This document shows positions 33,109 to 40,971 of a stretch of 64,000 bases of DNA, one piece after another; within the stretch, counting starts at the first letter, position 1; each line of letters begins with the position of its first letter. Source of the stretch: Streptomyces californicus (lineage in GTDB: Bacteria; Actinomycetota; Actinomycetes; Streptomycetales; Streptomycetaceae); contig NZ_JNZZ01000002.1 of assembly GCF_000717645.1 (NCBI RefSeq), positions 1-64,000 of the forward strand. The letters are read 5' to 3'. The notes under the pieces were generated by a model. The model ran no database searches. It was not told where the DNA came from and saw nothing but the letters and a program-made list of their open reading frames with translations. The position numbers and the translations under genes are program-made.

Positions 33109-33693
33109 TCACCCGGTGAAGATCTCCACAACCGTCCAGACGGCGAGGCCCAGCATGCAGAGCCCGCCGATGCGCTGCACGGTCTTGAGCGGTACGCGCT
33201 TCGCGATGAACTTGCCGGCCAGCAGCGCCAGCGCGGAGACCGACATCAGGGCGGCGGCCGAACCGATCGCGGTGGACCAGGTGCCGTTGCTCGCCGCCAG
33301 GTTGGCGGTGGTGATCTGTGTCAGATCGCCCCACTCGCTGATGAAGACCGCCATGAACGCGGTCGAGTAGACCGGCCAGAACCCGGTGACGGTCTTCACC
33401 TCGGTCTCGTCGTCATCGTCCCCGCCGCTGCCGCGCAGCAGGAGGAACGCGCCGAGCGCGAAGAGCGAGGCCGAGACGAGCTTGACGATCCAGTCGGGCA
33501 GCAGCCCGATGAGGCTGCCCGCGCCCACGGCGATGGCGACGTGCACGATGAACGCGGACGACGTGCCGAACCACACGTAGAGCGGGCGCATCCGCGTGCC
33601 CATGGCCAGCGAGGCGAACATCGTCTTGTCGGGGAGCTCCGCGAGGAAGATCAGCCCGAAGGCGGTGAGGATCGCCAGGAGGTCGAGGTGCAT
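33109..33693 (-). CDS. TMEM165/GDT1 (UPF0016) family membrane transporter, Mn2+ responsive
   Basis: 194 residues with six predicted membrane helices in two repeats. Each repeat has the family ExGD-type motif: AELPDKT (about residue 18) and SEWGDLT (about residue 120). An acidic loop GGDDDDETE joins them. Relatives (Mnx, MneA, Gdt1p, TMEM165) export Mn2+ or exchange Ca2+/Mn2+ for H+. The 109-nt yybP-ykoY riboswitch directly upstream (33817-33925) strongly supports a manganese efflux role. ATG 33693 has only a weak upstream site, so translation may depend on leader structure. Confidence 0.9.
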   Translation of the reverse strand: MHLDLLAILTAFGLIFLAELPDKTMFASLAMGTRMRPLYVWFGTSSAFIVHVAIAVGAGSLIGLLPDWIVKLVSASLFALGAFLLLRGSGGDDDDETEVKTVTGFWPVYSTAFMAVFISEWGDLTQITTANLAASNGTWSTAIGSAAALMSVSALALLAGKFIAKRVPLKTVQRIGGLCMLGLAVWTVVEIFTG

Positions 33694-33784
33694 TCCGGTC
33701 GGCTTTCTGTGCGAGCCGGGCCCGGATCTTCGCGAAGCGCCGCTCGGGCTGTTCGGAGGACCACTCGGCCCGGCATGACGGCGA

Positions 33785-33803
33785 CGTCCACGGGGTGTGG
33801 ACG
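33785..33803 (-). terminator. Hairpin between riboswitch and coding region, probable expression platform
   Basis: CGTCCAC (33785-33791) and GTGGACG (33797-33803) form a 7-bp stem with a GGGGT loop just downstream of the aptamer in the transcript. It may act as an attenuator or as part of an antiterminator switch. No U-tract follows. Confidence 0.45.
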
Positions 33804-33816
33804 CGTCATACAGGAC

Positions 33817-33925
33817 CGAAGGTCTCGCCCGCCCGTGAAGCCTTCTCAGCATCCACGAGCCCGGCCACCGGGAACCCGAGGGCTCCAGTGTGTCGACGAC
33901 CGGTTTGCGGGGCTACTCCCCTTCG
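33817..33925 (-). ncRNA. yybP-ykoY (manganese) riboswitch
   Basis: Read on the minus strand, the RNA opens with CGAAGG, then GGGGAGUAG, later UGCUGAGA and GGGCGAGACC, and closes with CCUUCG. These are the invariant blocks of the yybP-ykoY aptamer, and P1 pairs perfectly over six bases (33817-33822 with 33920-33925). This class senses Mn2+ and often controls UPF0016/TMEM165-type exporters, which is exactly the gene downstream. A TATCGT -10 box (complement of 33935-33940) lies about 10 bp upstream, giving a very short leader before P1. Confidence 0.88.
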
Positions 33926-34058
33926 CAGCCGTCAACGATACCCCACCCGGCCCGGAGAGGGCTCTGGTGTTCGAACGGCGGACGCCTCGGTAGAGTCGCG
34001 GTGATCACCGGGACCCCCGGTGGACCCGCCCACCCCCACCGCGACGGGAAGTGCCCCG

Positions 34059-34463
34059 ATGAGCCGCCGCAGCCGCAAGGACGTGCCCGCCCAGGGCGCC
34101 GGCCGCCCCACCGTCAGCGTCTGCCGGGGCTGCTGCTGCGGCACCGAGAAGATCCCCGGCGTTGACCACGCGGCCCAGCTCGCCCGGCTCCGCGCGGGAC
34201 TGGAGGGCTCGGCCACCGTACGGGCGGTGGAGTGCCTGGACGCCTGCGAGCAGGGCAACGTGATCGTCGTGCAGCCCTCCGCCGAGGGGCGCAGAGCCGG
34301 TGGCCGCCCGGTCTGGCTCGGCCTCGTCAACGACGAGCACGCCGAGCAGGACATCGTGACCTGGGCGGCGGAGGGCGGCCCGGGGCTCGCGGACGCCCCG
34401 GACATCCTCGACCTGTACGTCTTCAAGCCCTCGCGCCGCGTCTCGGCCGGCCTGGACGGCTGA
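34059..34463 (+). CDS. (2Fe-2S) ferredoxin-like (thioredoxin-fold) protein
   Basis: 134 residues. The central VSVCRGCCCGTEK and AVECLDACEQGN Cys motifs match the C-x-x-C...C-x-x-x-C pattern of thioredoxin-like 2Fe-2S proteins in actinobacteria (NuoE-fold ferredoxins). The C-terminal DLYVFKPSRR is typical of the Streptomyces orthologues. It is a probable electron carrier or cluster donor of unknown partner. ATG 34059 is preceded by GGGAAG. A TAGAGT box at 33991 is a likely -10, divergent from the riboswitch promoter. Confidence 0.78.
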   Translation: MSRRSRKDVPAQGAGRPTVSVCRGCCCGTEKIPGVDHAAQLARLRAGLEGSATVRAVECLDACEQGNVIVVQPSAEGRRAGGRPVWLGLVNDEHAEQDIVTWAAEGGPGLADAPDILDLYVFKPSRRVSAGLDG

Positions 34464-34538
34464 GCGCCCGCAGGCCCCGGATCCGGTCGCGTCGGCGAAC
34501 CGGGACCATGCCGGGGCGCCCCGGGGTAGTCTCCCCGC

Positions 34539-34739
34539 ATGGCCGAGGTGACCGTCAGTCTGGATGCCGAACTCGTCGTCGAAGTCATGGTGCTGGCGGG
34601 GGTGGGAAGCCCCCAGGACGCCGTCGAACTCGTGGTCCGCGACTACATCGCGCGCGGCCACCGCACCGAGGCGCTCGTCGCCGAGCACGAGGCCACCGCG
34701 CGCGACGTGGAGGTCAAACCCGAGGCCCAGCAGGGCTGA
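34539..34739 (+). CDS. VapB-like (DUF2191) small ribbon-helix-helix protein
   Basis: 66 residues. VTVSLDAELVVEVMVLAGVGSPQDAVELVVRDYIAR is the short ribbon-helix-helix of the VapB/DUF2191 antitoxin family, followed by an acidic tail. No PIN-domain toxin gene follows: the next gene is on the opposite strand. It is therefore an orphan, perhaps a stand-alone regulator. A TAGTCT box lies exactly 6 nt before the ATG, suggesting a leaderless transcript. Confidence 0.75.
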   Translation: MAEVTVSLDAELVVEVMVLAGVGSPQDAVELVVRDYIARGHRTEALVAEHEATARDVEVKPEAQQG

Positions 34740-34751
34740 CGAGCCGGTCGG

Positions 34752-35321
34752 TCAGTCCAGCGGAAGACTCATGAACAGCGCCGTCTCCCCCTCGGACGCG
34801 GTGCCCCGGTAGAGCGTCGTGTCCAGGCCGCAGAAGACGAACCCCATCCGCCGGTAGGCGCGGATCGCCGGGGCGTTGATGTTCGTCACCTCCAGCCAGA
34901 CGTGGCCGGCCCCGCACGCCCGCGCCCGCTCGACGGCGTGGCTCATCAGCGCGCGTCCGATGCCCCGGCCCTGCCACGGCCCGGCCACCTCGATGTCGGC
35001 GACGACCAGCCGCCGGTTCCAGGGCTCGTACTCCGTGTCGACGTAACCGCACACCCGCTCGCCGGCCACGGCGACGATCCGGTGGCCGTTCCCCGGTTCC
35101 TCACCCGCGGGCTCGTCGTCGGGGAAGACCTTGTGGACGGGCGGGTCCAGCGGACGGGGGCTCAGACTGAACCCGCTCTCCGACACGGTGACGTCGTAGA
35201 CGGTGTCCGAGCGGAACTCACCCCGGATGACGGCGGACCGCTCCCGCTCGTTCACCGCCGCGCGAACGGTGACCGCCCCCGCCGCCCCGCCCGCGTCCGA
35301 TGCACTGTCAGATGTGGTCAC
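34752..35321 (-). CDS. Streptothricin acetyltransferase-like GNAT (Sat/Nat family)
   Basis: About 189 residues of GNAT fold. From YEPWNRRLVVADIEV through GRGIGRALM, GHVWLEVTNINAPAIRAYRRMGF to CGLDTTLYRGTASEGE and the final FMSLPL it follows the streptothricin/nourseothricin acetyltransferases I remember (Nat1, Sat), which N-acetylate the beta-lysine of streptothricin. DPPVHKVFPDDE is also characteristic. It would give intrinsic resistance. No streptothricin biosynthetic genes are in the window. GTG 35321 has a TAGCGT box 7 nt upstream (leaderless); GTG 35330 is an alternative. Substrate is assigned from remembered similarity, so acetylation of another amine is possible. Confidence 0.8.
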   Translation of the reverse strand: MTTSDSASDAGGAAGAVTVRAAVNERERSAVIRGEFRSDTVYDVTVSESGFSLSPRPLDPPVHKVFPDDEPAGEEPGNGHRIVAVAGERVCGYVDTEYEPWNRRLVVADIEVAGPWQGRGIGRALMSHAVERARACGAGHVWLEVTNINAPAIRAYRRMGFVFCGLDTTLYRGTASEGETALFMSLPLD

Positions 35322-35411
35322 CCGCCCCACGCTACCGGGGGCGGTGGAGCGTGCCGGGGCGAGGGGCCGACTGCCCGCCCCCCTGGACCGACGCCGAGAG
35401 CAAGGGCGTTC

Positions 35412-35909
35412 CTACGCCGCCCGCTCGCCGTTCTCCAACTCCGCCGTTCCGCTGCCGGACGTCAGGACCTCCAGCGCCGCGCGCACCCGGCCGTGGAGCG
35501 AGCCCAGCAGGTAGCCGTCCAGGTCGGCCGGGGCGACCAGCCGCCAGGACAGCAGCTCCTCCTCCTGGATCCGGATCGCCGCCAACCGGTCGGCGTCGAG
35601 CACCCCGCCGTCGTACAGGTACGCCACGATCGGGGGACGGCCTGCGCCCTGCACCCAGTCCACGACGAGCAGCCGACCCGGCGCGATGTCGAGGCCGATC
35701 TCCTCGGCCGTCTCCCGCCGGGCGCCCTGGCGGGGGCTCTCGCCCGCGTCCGACTCGACGGTTCCGCCGGGCAGCGCCCAGCCCTCGCGGTAGTTCGGCT
35801 CGACGAGCAGGACCCGCCCCTCGGCGTCCCGGAAGAGCGAGGCGGCGCCCGCGAGGACGCGGGGGAGTCCGGCGATGTACGCGGCGTAGCCGGCGTCGGG
35901 AGTCGTCAC
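35412..35909 (-). CDS. Nudix hydrolase
   Basis: 165 residues with a Nudix box GGTVESDAGESPRQGARRETAEEIGL, two residues longer than usual between GG and GES but with the essential RExxEE. It hydrolyses a nucleoside diphosphate linked to another group; the substrate cannot be read. The C-terminal LLSWRLVAPADLDGYL segment is common in Streptomyces paralogues. GTG 35909 lies 7 nt after a TAGGCT box, which suggests leaderless transcription. Confidence 0.87.
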   Translation of the reverse strand: MTTPDAGYAAYIAGLPRVLAGAASLFRDAEGRVLLVEPNYREGWALPGGTVESDAGESPRQGARRETAEEIGLDIAPGRLLVVDWVQGAGRPPIVAYLYDGGVLDADRLAAIRIQEEELLSWRLVAPADLDGYLLGSLHGRVRAALEVLTSGSGTAELENGERAA

Positions 35910-36103
35910 GGCCGACAGCCTAGTGCGGCGTTCCGGGCCGGGCGGGCCGATCGTCGGGCCCCCGCGCGACCGGTGGTCCCGGCCCGCTCGCGAGAGCCGC
36001 CCGCGCGGCAGAGGCAGGGGTGTGGATGGGCATGGGCAGATCAGGGGTCGTGCGGATAGGGTCGGGGCGGCGCGACTGCCTGTTCGAAAGCAAGGGATGC
36101 AAG

Positions 36104-37240
36104 GTGACGGACGGAGCAGATGTGGAGACCGCACGCGTGCTCGTCGCGGCGGACAAGTTCAAGGGCTCGCTCACGGCCGTACAGGTCGCGGAGCGGGTGA
36201 CGGCCGGGCTGCGGCGCGTCGTCCCCGGCCTGGAGGTGGAGACCCTGCCCGTCGCGGACGGCGGCGACGGCACGGTCGCGGCGGCGGTGGCCGCCGGATT
36301 CGAGCGCCGCGAGGCGCGGGTGACCGGCCCGCTCGGGGACCCGGTCACGGCGGCGTACGCCCTGCGCGGGACCACCGCCGTGGTGGAGATGGCCGAGGCA
36401 TCGGGCCTCCAGCACCTGCCCGACGGGGTGTTCGCCCCGCTCACGGCCACCACCCACGGCTCGGGCGAGCTGCTGAAGGCGGCCCTGGAGGCCGGGGCGA
36501 CGACGATCGTGTTCGGGGTCGGCGGCAGCGCCACCACGGACGGCGGCGCGGGCATGCTCACGGCTCTCGGAGCCCGTTTCCTGGACGCGGGCGGCAAGCC
36601 CGTCGGGCCCGGCGGCGGTCCGCTGGCCGAACTGGCCGAGGCCGACCTGTCCGGACTCGACCCGCGCCTGAAGGACGTCGACCTGGTCCTCGCCAGCGAT
36701 GTGGACAACCCGCTGACCGGGCCCAAGGGCGCTCCCGAGGTGTACGGGCGGCAGAAGGGCGCGAGCGAGGACGACATCGCGGTCCTCGACGCGGCCCTGA
36801 CGCACTACGCCTCGGTCCTCGGCCCCGAGACCGCGGAACTGCCGGGCGCGGGCGCCGCCGGAGGCATCGGCTACGGGGCGCTCGTCGCTCTCGGCGCCCG
36901 GTTCCGCCCCGGCATCGAGGTGATGCTCGACGTACTGGGCTTCGCCCCCGCGCTCGACCGCGCCACGCTGGTGATCACGGGCGAGGGGTCGCTTGACGAG
37001 CAGACGCTTCACGGCAAGGCCCCGGCCGGGGTCGCCGCCGCCGCCCGCGCGGCCGGGATCGAGACCGTCGCGGTATGTGGGCGGCTCGCCCTCTCCCAGG
37101 AGGCCCTTGAGCGGGCGGGCATCCGGCGTGCGTACGCGCTGGCCGACCTGGAACCGGATGCCGCCGTCTCCATGGCCGAGGCGGGGCCGCTCCTGGAACG
37201 GGCGGCGGAGTCGATCGCCCGGGACTTCCTGCACGGCTGA
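36104..37240 (+). CDS. Glycerate kinase
   Basis: 378 residues, the usual length for GarK/GlxK-type glycerate kinases. Landmarks: VLVAADKFKGSLTAVQVAERV at the N-terminus, LPVADGGDGTVAA, FGVGGSATTDGGAGML (nucleotide-binding Gly-rich segment) and LVITGEGSLDEQTLHGKAP. It phosphorylates D-glycerate, an exit from glyoxylate metabolism. Two GTG starts are possible, 36104 (AAGGGA upstream) and 36122 (GGAG upstream); the first is given. The glyoxylate made by the ethylmalonyl-CoA pathway at 45-51 kb could feed glycerate, but the genes are not adjacent. Confidence 0.9.
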   Translation: MTDGADVETARVLVAADKFKGSLTAVQVAERVTAGLRRVVPGLEVETLPVADGGDGTVAAAVAAGFERREARVTGPLGDPVTAAYALRGTTAVVEMAEASGLQHLPDGVFAPLTATTHGSGELLKAALEAGATTIVFGVGGSATTDGGAGMLTALGARFLDAGGKPVGPGGGPLAELAEADLSGLDPRLKDVDLVLASDVDNPLTGPKGAPEVYGRQKGASEDDIAVLDAALTHYASVLGPETAELPGAGAAGGIGYGALVALGARFRPGIEVMLDVLGFAPALDRATLVITGEGSLDEQTLHGKAPAGVAAAARAAGIETVAVCGRLALSQEALERAGIRRAYALADLEPDAAVSMAEAGPLLERAAESIARDFLHG

Positions 37241-37263
37241 CGCCGGTACGCCCCGGAGGGGAG

Positions 37264-37291
37264 GGTGCCGGCCACCCGCCCCTCCGGCACC
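37264..37291 (+). terminator. Terminator hairpin after glycerate kinase
   Basis: GGTGCCGG (37264-37271) and CCGGCACC (37284-37291) form a perfect 8-bp stem with a 12-nt loop, 24 bp after the stop codon. Confidence 0.65.
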
Positions 37292-37347
37292 GGCGGGAAG
37301 CGAACGGACGGGGCGCCCCTCCAGCACCGGCGGAGAGGCGCGCGGAA

Positions 37348-37403
37348 GGGGCGACCCGGTCCGCGGCCCCCCACCCACCGGGGCGACCCGGTCCGCGGCC
37401 CCC
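37348..37403. repeat. 24-bp exact direct repeat at 32-bp spacing
   Basis: The unit beginning GGGGCGACCCGGTCCGCGGC occurs at 37348 and again at 37380. Each copy can fold on itself (GGGGC with GCCCC). It lies between converging genes, just beyond the kinase stop codon. Confidence 0.7.
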
Positions 37404-37411
37404 GCCCGCGC

Positions 37412-39580
37412 TCAGGCCTGCCGCCCGTCCATCCCGATGTACCGGAAGCGCCCCCGCTCCACGCGGTAGATGAACACCCCGGTCCCGGTGTACATCCCGT
37501 TCGCCGGCTCGAAGGCGTAGCTCTTGGACACCCCCTTGTACGAGGTCGTCCGCAGCGCCGGCAGCAGGTCCTGCCGGGTCAGCGTCTCCCGGCCCAGCTT
37601 CTCGGCGCAGGCGGCGATGAGGCCGACCGCGTCGTACGCCTCGGCGGCGAACAGCGGCGGGGCGCCGTCGTACCGCTTGCGGTAGGCGGCGGCGAACGCG
37701 TGCACCGAGGGGACGGAGGCCGGGTCGGCGGCCGTCGAGACGAGGAGCCAGCCCGCCGCGTCCTCGCCCGCCTCCGCCAGGAACCGCGGGTCGTGCGCGG
37801 CCTGGGTGGCGATCTTCGGGCCCGCGTACCCGGCCCTGTTCAACGCTTCGGCGAACCGTCCGGCGTCCCGCCACCCGCCTCCGTACACCACGGCCCCCGG
37901 CCGCTTCGCGGCGATCCGCCCGGCCTCCGCGTCCAGGTCGCGGGCGCCCTCCCGTACGGTCTCCGCGAGCACCGTGCGCCCGTTGCCGCGCAGCCCCGCG
38001 TCCAGGAAGCGGGTGGTCTGGCGGCCGTACTCGGTGCCGTCGTCCACCAGCGCGACCCGGTCGATCTCGTACGCCCCGAGGTACTCGGCCACCGGCAGCA
38101 TCTGCATGTCGTTGCGCGGCCGTGCGCACAGGAAGGTCCGGTTGAGATGCCGGATGTCCCCGTCGACCACGCTGACCAGTCCCAGCGCCGCCTCGTCGTA
38201 CGCGACCAGCGCCTCGCGGGCCGCATCCGTACCGGTCGCGCCGATGGCCGCCACCACCAGCGGGTCCGCGGCGAACCGGCGTACCGCGGCCGTGGCCCGC
38301 TCCTCCTCGCCCCCGTCGTCGACGGTCGTCAGCCGCAGGGTGAACGGGGCGTCGCGGCGGGCGTTGTGCTCCGCCACGGCGAGCCGCGCCGCCCGGTCCT
38401 GGCCCCGGCCGACGGCCGCCGAGGGCCCGCTCAGGTCGGCCTGGAGCCCGATGCGCAGCTCCGGCCGGCGCGCCGGCTTCCCGTCCCGGCCGTCCGGCTC
38501 CCCGTCGTCCCGCGAGGCGGCCAGCCAGGCGGCGGTCCCGCCGGTCGCCGCGAGGGCCGCGCCGCCGGTGACGTACGCGAGGAAGCGACGGCGGCCGACC
38601 GGGGCCCGGACGGACGTGGTGCTCCCGACCCCGGCCCCGGCCCCGGCCCCCGGAACGGTGTCCGGCGCGTCCGCACGGGCGTCCAGGCTGGTCGCGTCGA
38701 TGTCCGGCAGGGCCAGCATCCGCGCCGAACGCTCGGCGATCAGATGGGTGACCGGGCCGGGCAGCCAACTGCCGCCCGCCAGGTCCTCGGCCAGGGCGGC
38801 CCGGACCTCGCCGGCGGTCGGCCGGTCCCCGGGGTCCTTGGCCAGGCACGCCCCGACGACCGGGAGTAGTCCGGGCGGCAGCGCGCTCAGGTCCGCCGTG
38901 TCGTGCACGGTACGGAACAGCATCGCCTCGACCGGGCCGGTGCCGAACGGCCGCCCGCCGGTCGCCGCGTACACCAGGACGCAGCCCAGCGAGAAGACGT
39001 CGCTCGCCGGCCCGATCCGCCGCCCCTGCGCCTGCTCGGGGGAGAGGAAGCCGGGGGAGCCGACGATCACGTCCGTCGCGGTGAGGACGGTGTCGTCCAG
39101 AGCTCGCGCGATCCCGAAGTCGATCAGCCGGGGGCCGTCGAGGCCGAGCAGGACGTTGCCCGGCTTCACGTCCCGGTGCACGAGCCCCGCCGCGTGCACC
39201 GCCTCCAGCGCCTCCGCCAGCATCGAGCCCAGCGCCCGTACCCCGCGCTCCGGCAGCGGCCCGCCGCCGCCCACGGCCTCGCTCAGGGCGGGACCCGGCA
39301 CGAACTCGGTGGCCAGCCACGGGGCGGGGGCCTCGGTGTCGGCGTCGACGACGGGCACCGCCCACCGGTTGCGGACCTGCCGGGCGATGGCCACCTCCCG
39401 CCGGAAGCGGGCGCGGAAGGCGGAGTCGTCGGCGTACTCCGCCCGGATCAGCTTGATCGCCACCAGCGCGCCGCCGGCCGACCGGCCCAGCAGCACCACG
39501 CCCATGCCCCCGGCGCCGAGGCGGCCGAGGACGCGGTACCCGGCGATCCGGGCCGGGTCGGTGGAACGGAGCGGTTCCAT
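37412..39580 (-). CDS. Ser/Thr protein kinase fused to an ABC-type substrate-binding domain
   Basis: 722 residues. The N-terminal 270 form a Hanks-type kinase: Gly-rich loop LGAGGMGVVLLG, VAIK lysine, catalytic loop HRDVKPGN, DFG, and APE-like SPEQ. A proline/glycine linker and one membrane helix (about 325-350, RRRFLAYVTGGAALAATGGTAAWL) lead to an extracellular type I periplasmic-binding domain of branched-chain amino-acid-receptor type (LRIGLQADLSGPSAAVGRGQ to the end). This one-component design would sense a small extracellular ligand and signal by phosphorylation. The lipoprotein gene 56 bp upstream on the same strand is probably co-transcribed. The ligand is unknown. Confidence 0.9.
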   Translation of the reverse strand: MEPLRSTDPARIAGYRVLGRLGAGGMGVVLLGRSAGGALVAIKLIRAEYADDSAFRARFRREVAIARQVRNRWAVPVVDADTEAPAPWLATEFVPGPALSEAVGGGGPLPERGVRALGSMLAEALEAVHAAGLVHRDVKPGNVLLGLDGPRLIDFGIARALDDTVLTATDVIVGSPGFLSPEQAQGRRIGPASDVFSLGCVLVYAATGGRPFGTGPVEAMLFRTVHDTADLSALPPGLLPVVGACLAKDPGDRPTAGEVRAALAEDLAGGSWLPGPVTHLIAERSARMLALPDIDATSLDARADAPDTVPGAGAGAGVGSTTSVRAPVGRRRFLAYVTGGAALAATGGTAAWLAASRDDGEPDGRDGKPARRPELRIGLQADLSGPSAAVGRGQDRAARLAVAEHNARRDAPFTLRLTTVDDGGEEERATAAVRRFAADPLVVAAIGATGTDAAREALVAYDEAALGLVSVVDGDIRHLNRTFLCARPRNDMQMLPVAEYLGAYEIDRVALVDDGTEYGRQTTRFLDAGLRGNGRTVLAETVREGARDLDAEAGRIAAKRPGAVVYGGGWRDAGRFAEALNRAGYAGPKIATQAAHDPRFLAEAGEDAAGWLLVSTAADPASVPSVHAFAAAYRKRYDGAPPLFAAEAYDAVGLIAACAEKLGRETLTRQDLLPALRTTSYKGVSKSYAFEPANGMYTGTGVFIYRVERGRFRYIGMDGRQA

Positions 39581-39636
39581 CAGGGTTCAGTGCCTCTCGT
39601 CGCGGCCCGCGGTCACGTCGGCTCCCCGCCGCGCGG

Positions 39637-40488
39637 TCACTTCAGCTCCAGCTCGACGCGGTAGAGCACCTTCGCGCCGCCCTCGGCGGCGATCCGCAGC
39701 AGGTCGGTGTCGGTGTAGCCCTTCGCGCCCTTGACCGAGACGGCCGTCGTCACCGGGCCGATCCGGGACTTGGACCACACGTAGTCCTGGACCCCGCCCG
39801 ACTCCGGGCCGCTGTACTTCCCCGCCTCGAACAGCGAGGCGTCCGCGTTGCGCACGTCCTTCTGATCGAACCGGAGCGACATCAGCCCGCTCAGCCGCTG
39901 CCCGCCGCCCAGTTCCTGGTCCGGGCAGCGGAAACTCTCCTGGACGGTGTCCTCGATCTCCCGGTCGGCCCCCGCCTCGGTCCGGTGCACGGTCACGGTC
40001 ACCGCCCCCTGCACCCGGCCTTTGCCGCCCCGGGCCGGGATGTCGAGCCGCCGTGTGAAGCTGTCCAGGATTCCGGCGGGCAGCGCGGACCGGGTCCAGA
40101 CGCAGGAGTCCGGGAGCACGGGCCAGCTGCCGCCGCTCTCGTACGGGGTGTGCCGCACCATGCCCGCCGTCCAGTCGTCCTCTCCGAGCGCGGCGCCACG
40201 GGTCAGTTTCCGCGCCTGGGCCGCGGTCTTCGGGACCCGGTCCGGGTTCGGCGTGAAGTCGTAGGCGCTGGGCAGCGCCCCCGGCAGTGTGGACTGCTTC
40301 GGGTCGGGCTTCTTCGACGCCCCCGTCTTCTCCCCGCCGGTCGCCGGGCCGCCCTGCCGCGCCGAGCCGCTCGGGTCGGGGCCCGGCCCGGACCGGTCCT
40401 TCGCGGACGAGCCGCCGCAGCCGGCCAGCAGCGCTCCCGCCGCCGCGACCGCCATCAGACGTGACCCCACCAGCATCAGCTTCCTCAT
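39637..40488 (-). CDS. Secreted lipoprotein of unknown function
   Basis: 283 residues. The signal peptide MRKLMLVGSRLMAVAAAGALLAGC ends in a lipobox (LLAGC, Cys24), followed by a Gly/Ser/Pro/Lys-rich tether to about residue 65. The globular part has two Cys (SCVWTRSAL and SFRCPDQEL) that could form a disulfide. No known domain is recognised. It is directly upstream of, and co-directional with, the receptor kinase gene, so it may present a ligand to the kinase or be its target; this is inference from position only. Confidence 0.8.
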   Translation of the reverse strand: MRKLMLVGSRLMAVAAAGALLAGCGGSSAKDRSGPGPDPSGSARQGGPATGGEKTGASKKPDPKQSTLPGALPSAYDFTPNPDRVPKTAAQARKLTRGAALGEDDWTAGMVRHTPYESGGSWPVLPDSCVWTRSALPAGILDSFTRRLDIPARGGKGRVQGAVTVTVHRTEAGADREIEDTVQESFRCPDQELGGGQRLSGLMSLRFDQKDVRNADASLFEAGKYSGPESGGVQDYVWSKSRIGPVTTAVSVKGAKGYTDTDLLRIAAEGGAKVLYRVELELK

Positions 40489-40971
40489 CGGACCCCCCTG
40501 GCCCCACAGTCCGCGCCCGGCCGTCCTGGTCCGGGCGTCGGTTGCGAGGTGATTCTAGAAGCGGATCGCGCCATGGTGACGGGAAAACGCTACTCATCCC
40601 GGCGGCGCAACGGCTCATCGCACCCCGGGACTTCACCTCTGGCGCTCCGGCGCGTGCGGTGGTAGGCGCCGCGTGCGAACGACCCCGATGCGTGGCCGGA
40701 TTTCGATGGTGGAATACGCGCGAGTAGCCGGTTCCGGAGCGGCGGCAGCGGGGGCTCGGGCGCCGCCCGGCCACGCGTCCGGGCCTCCATGATCGGCGGA
40801 AAATTGGTCTGGACCACCTGTCGCGGCGGTGGTTAGCTCGTTCCGGACTCGACGCCTTCGGGATCGCGTCCGCCCGCTTTCGCCCATATGTGGCCGGAGT
40901 TCGCCCGAGCCGGGCCGAACCCCGCCCGTCCGCCGCCCAGCTCTGTTGCGCTCTGCTGAGGGGATCCTTCC
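40489..40971. other. 483-bp divergent intergenic region, no gene seen
   Basis: It separates the minus-strand lipoprotein/kinase pair from the plus-strand methyltransferase operon and should hold both promoters. No frame shows protein character. I see no clear operator or hairpin; TGAGGGG at about 40957 is the ribosome binding site of the next gene. Confidence 0.5.

Noticed and set aside
34539..34739. Toxin-antitoxin module
   Set aside because: Only the VapB-like protein is present. The adjacent genes are a ferredoxin-like protein and a GNAT on the opposite strand, with no PIN toxin.
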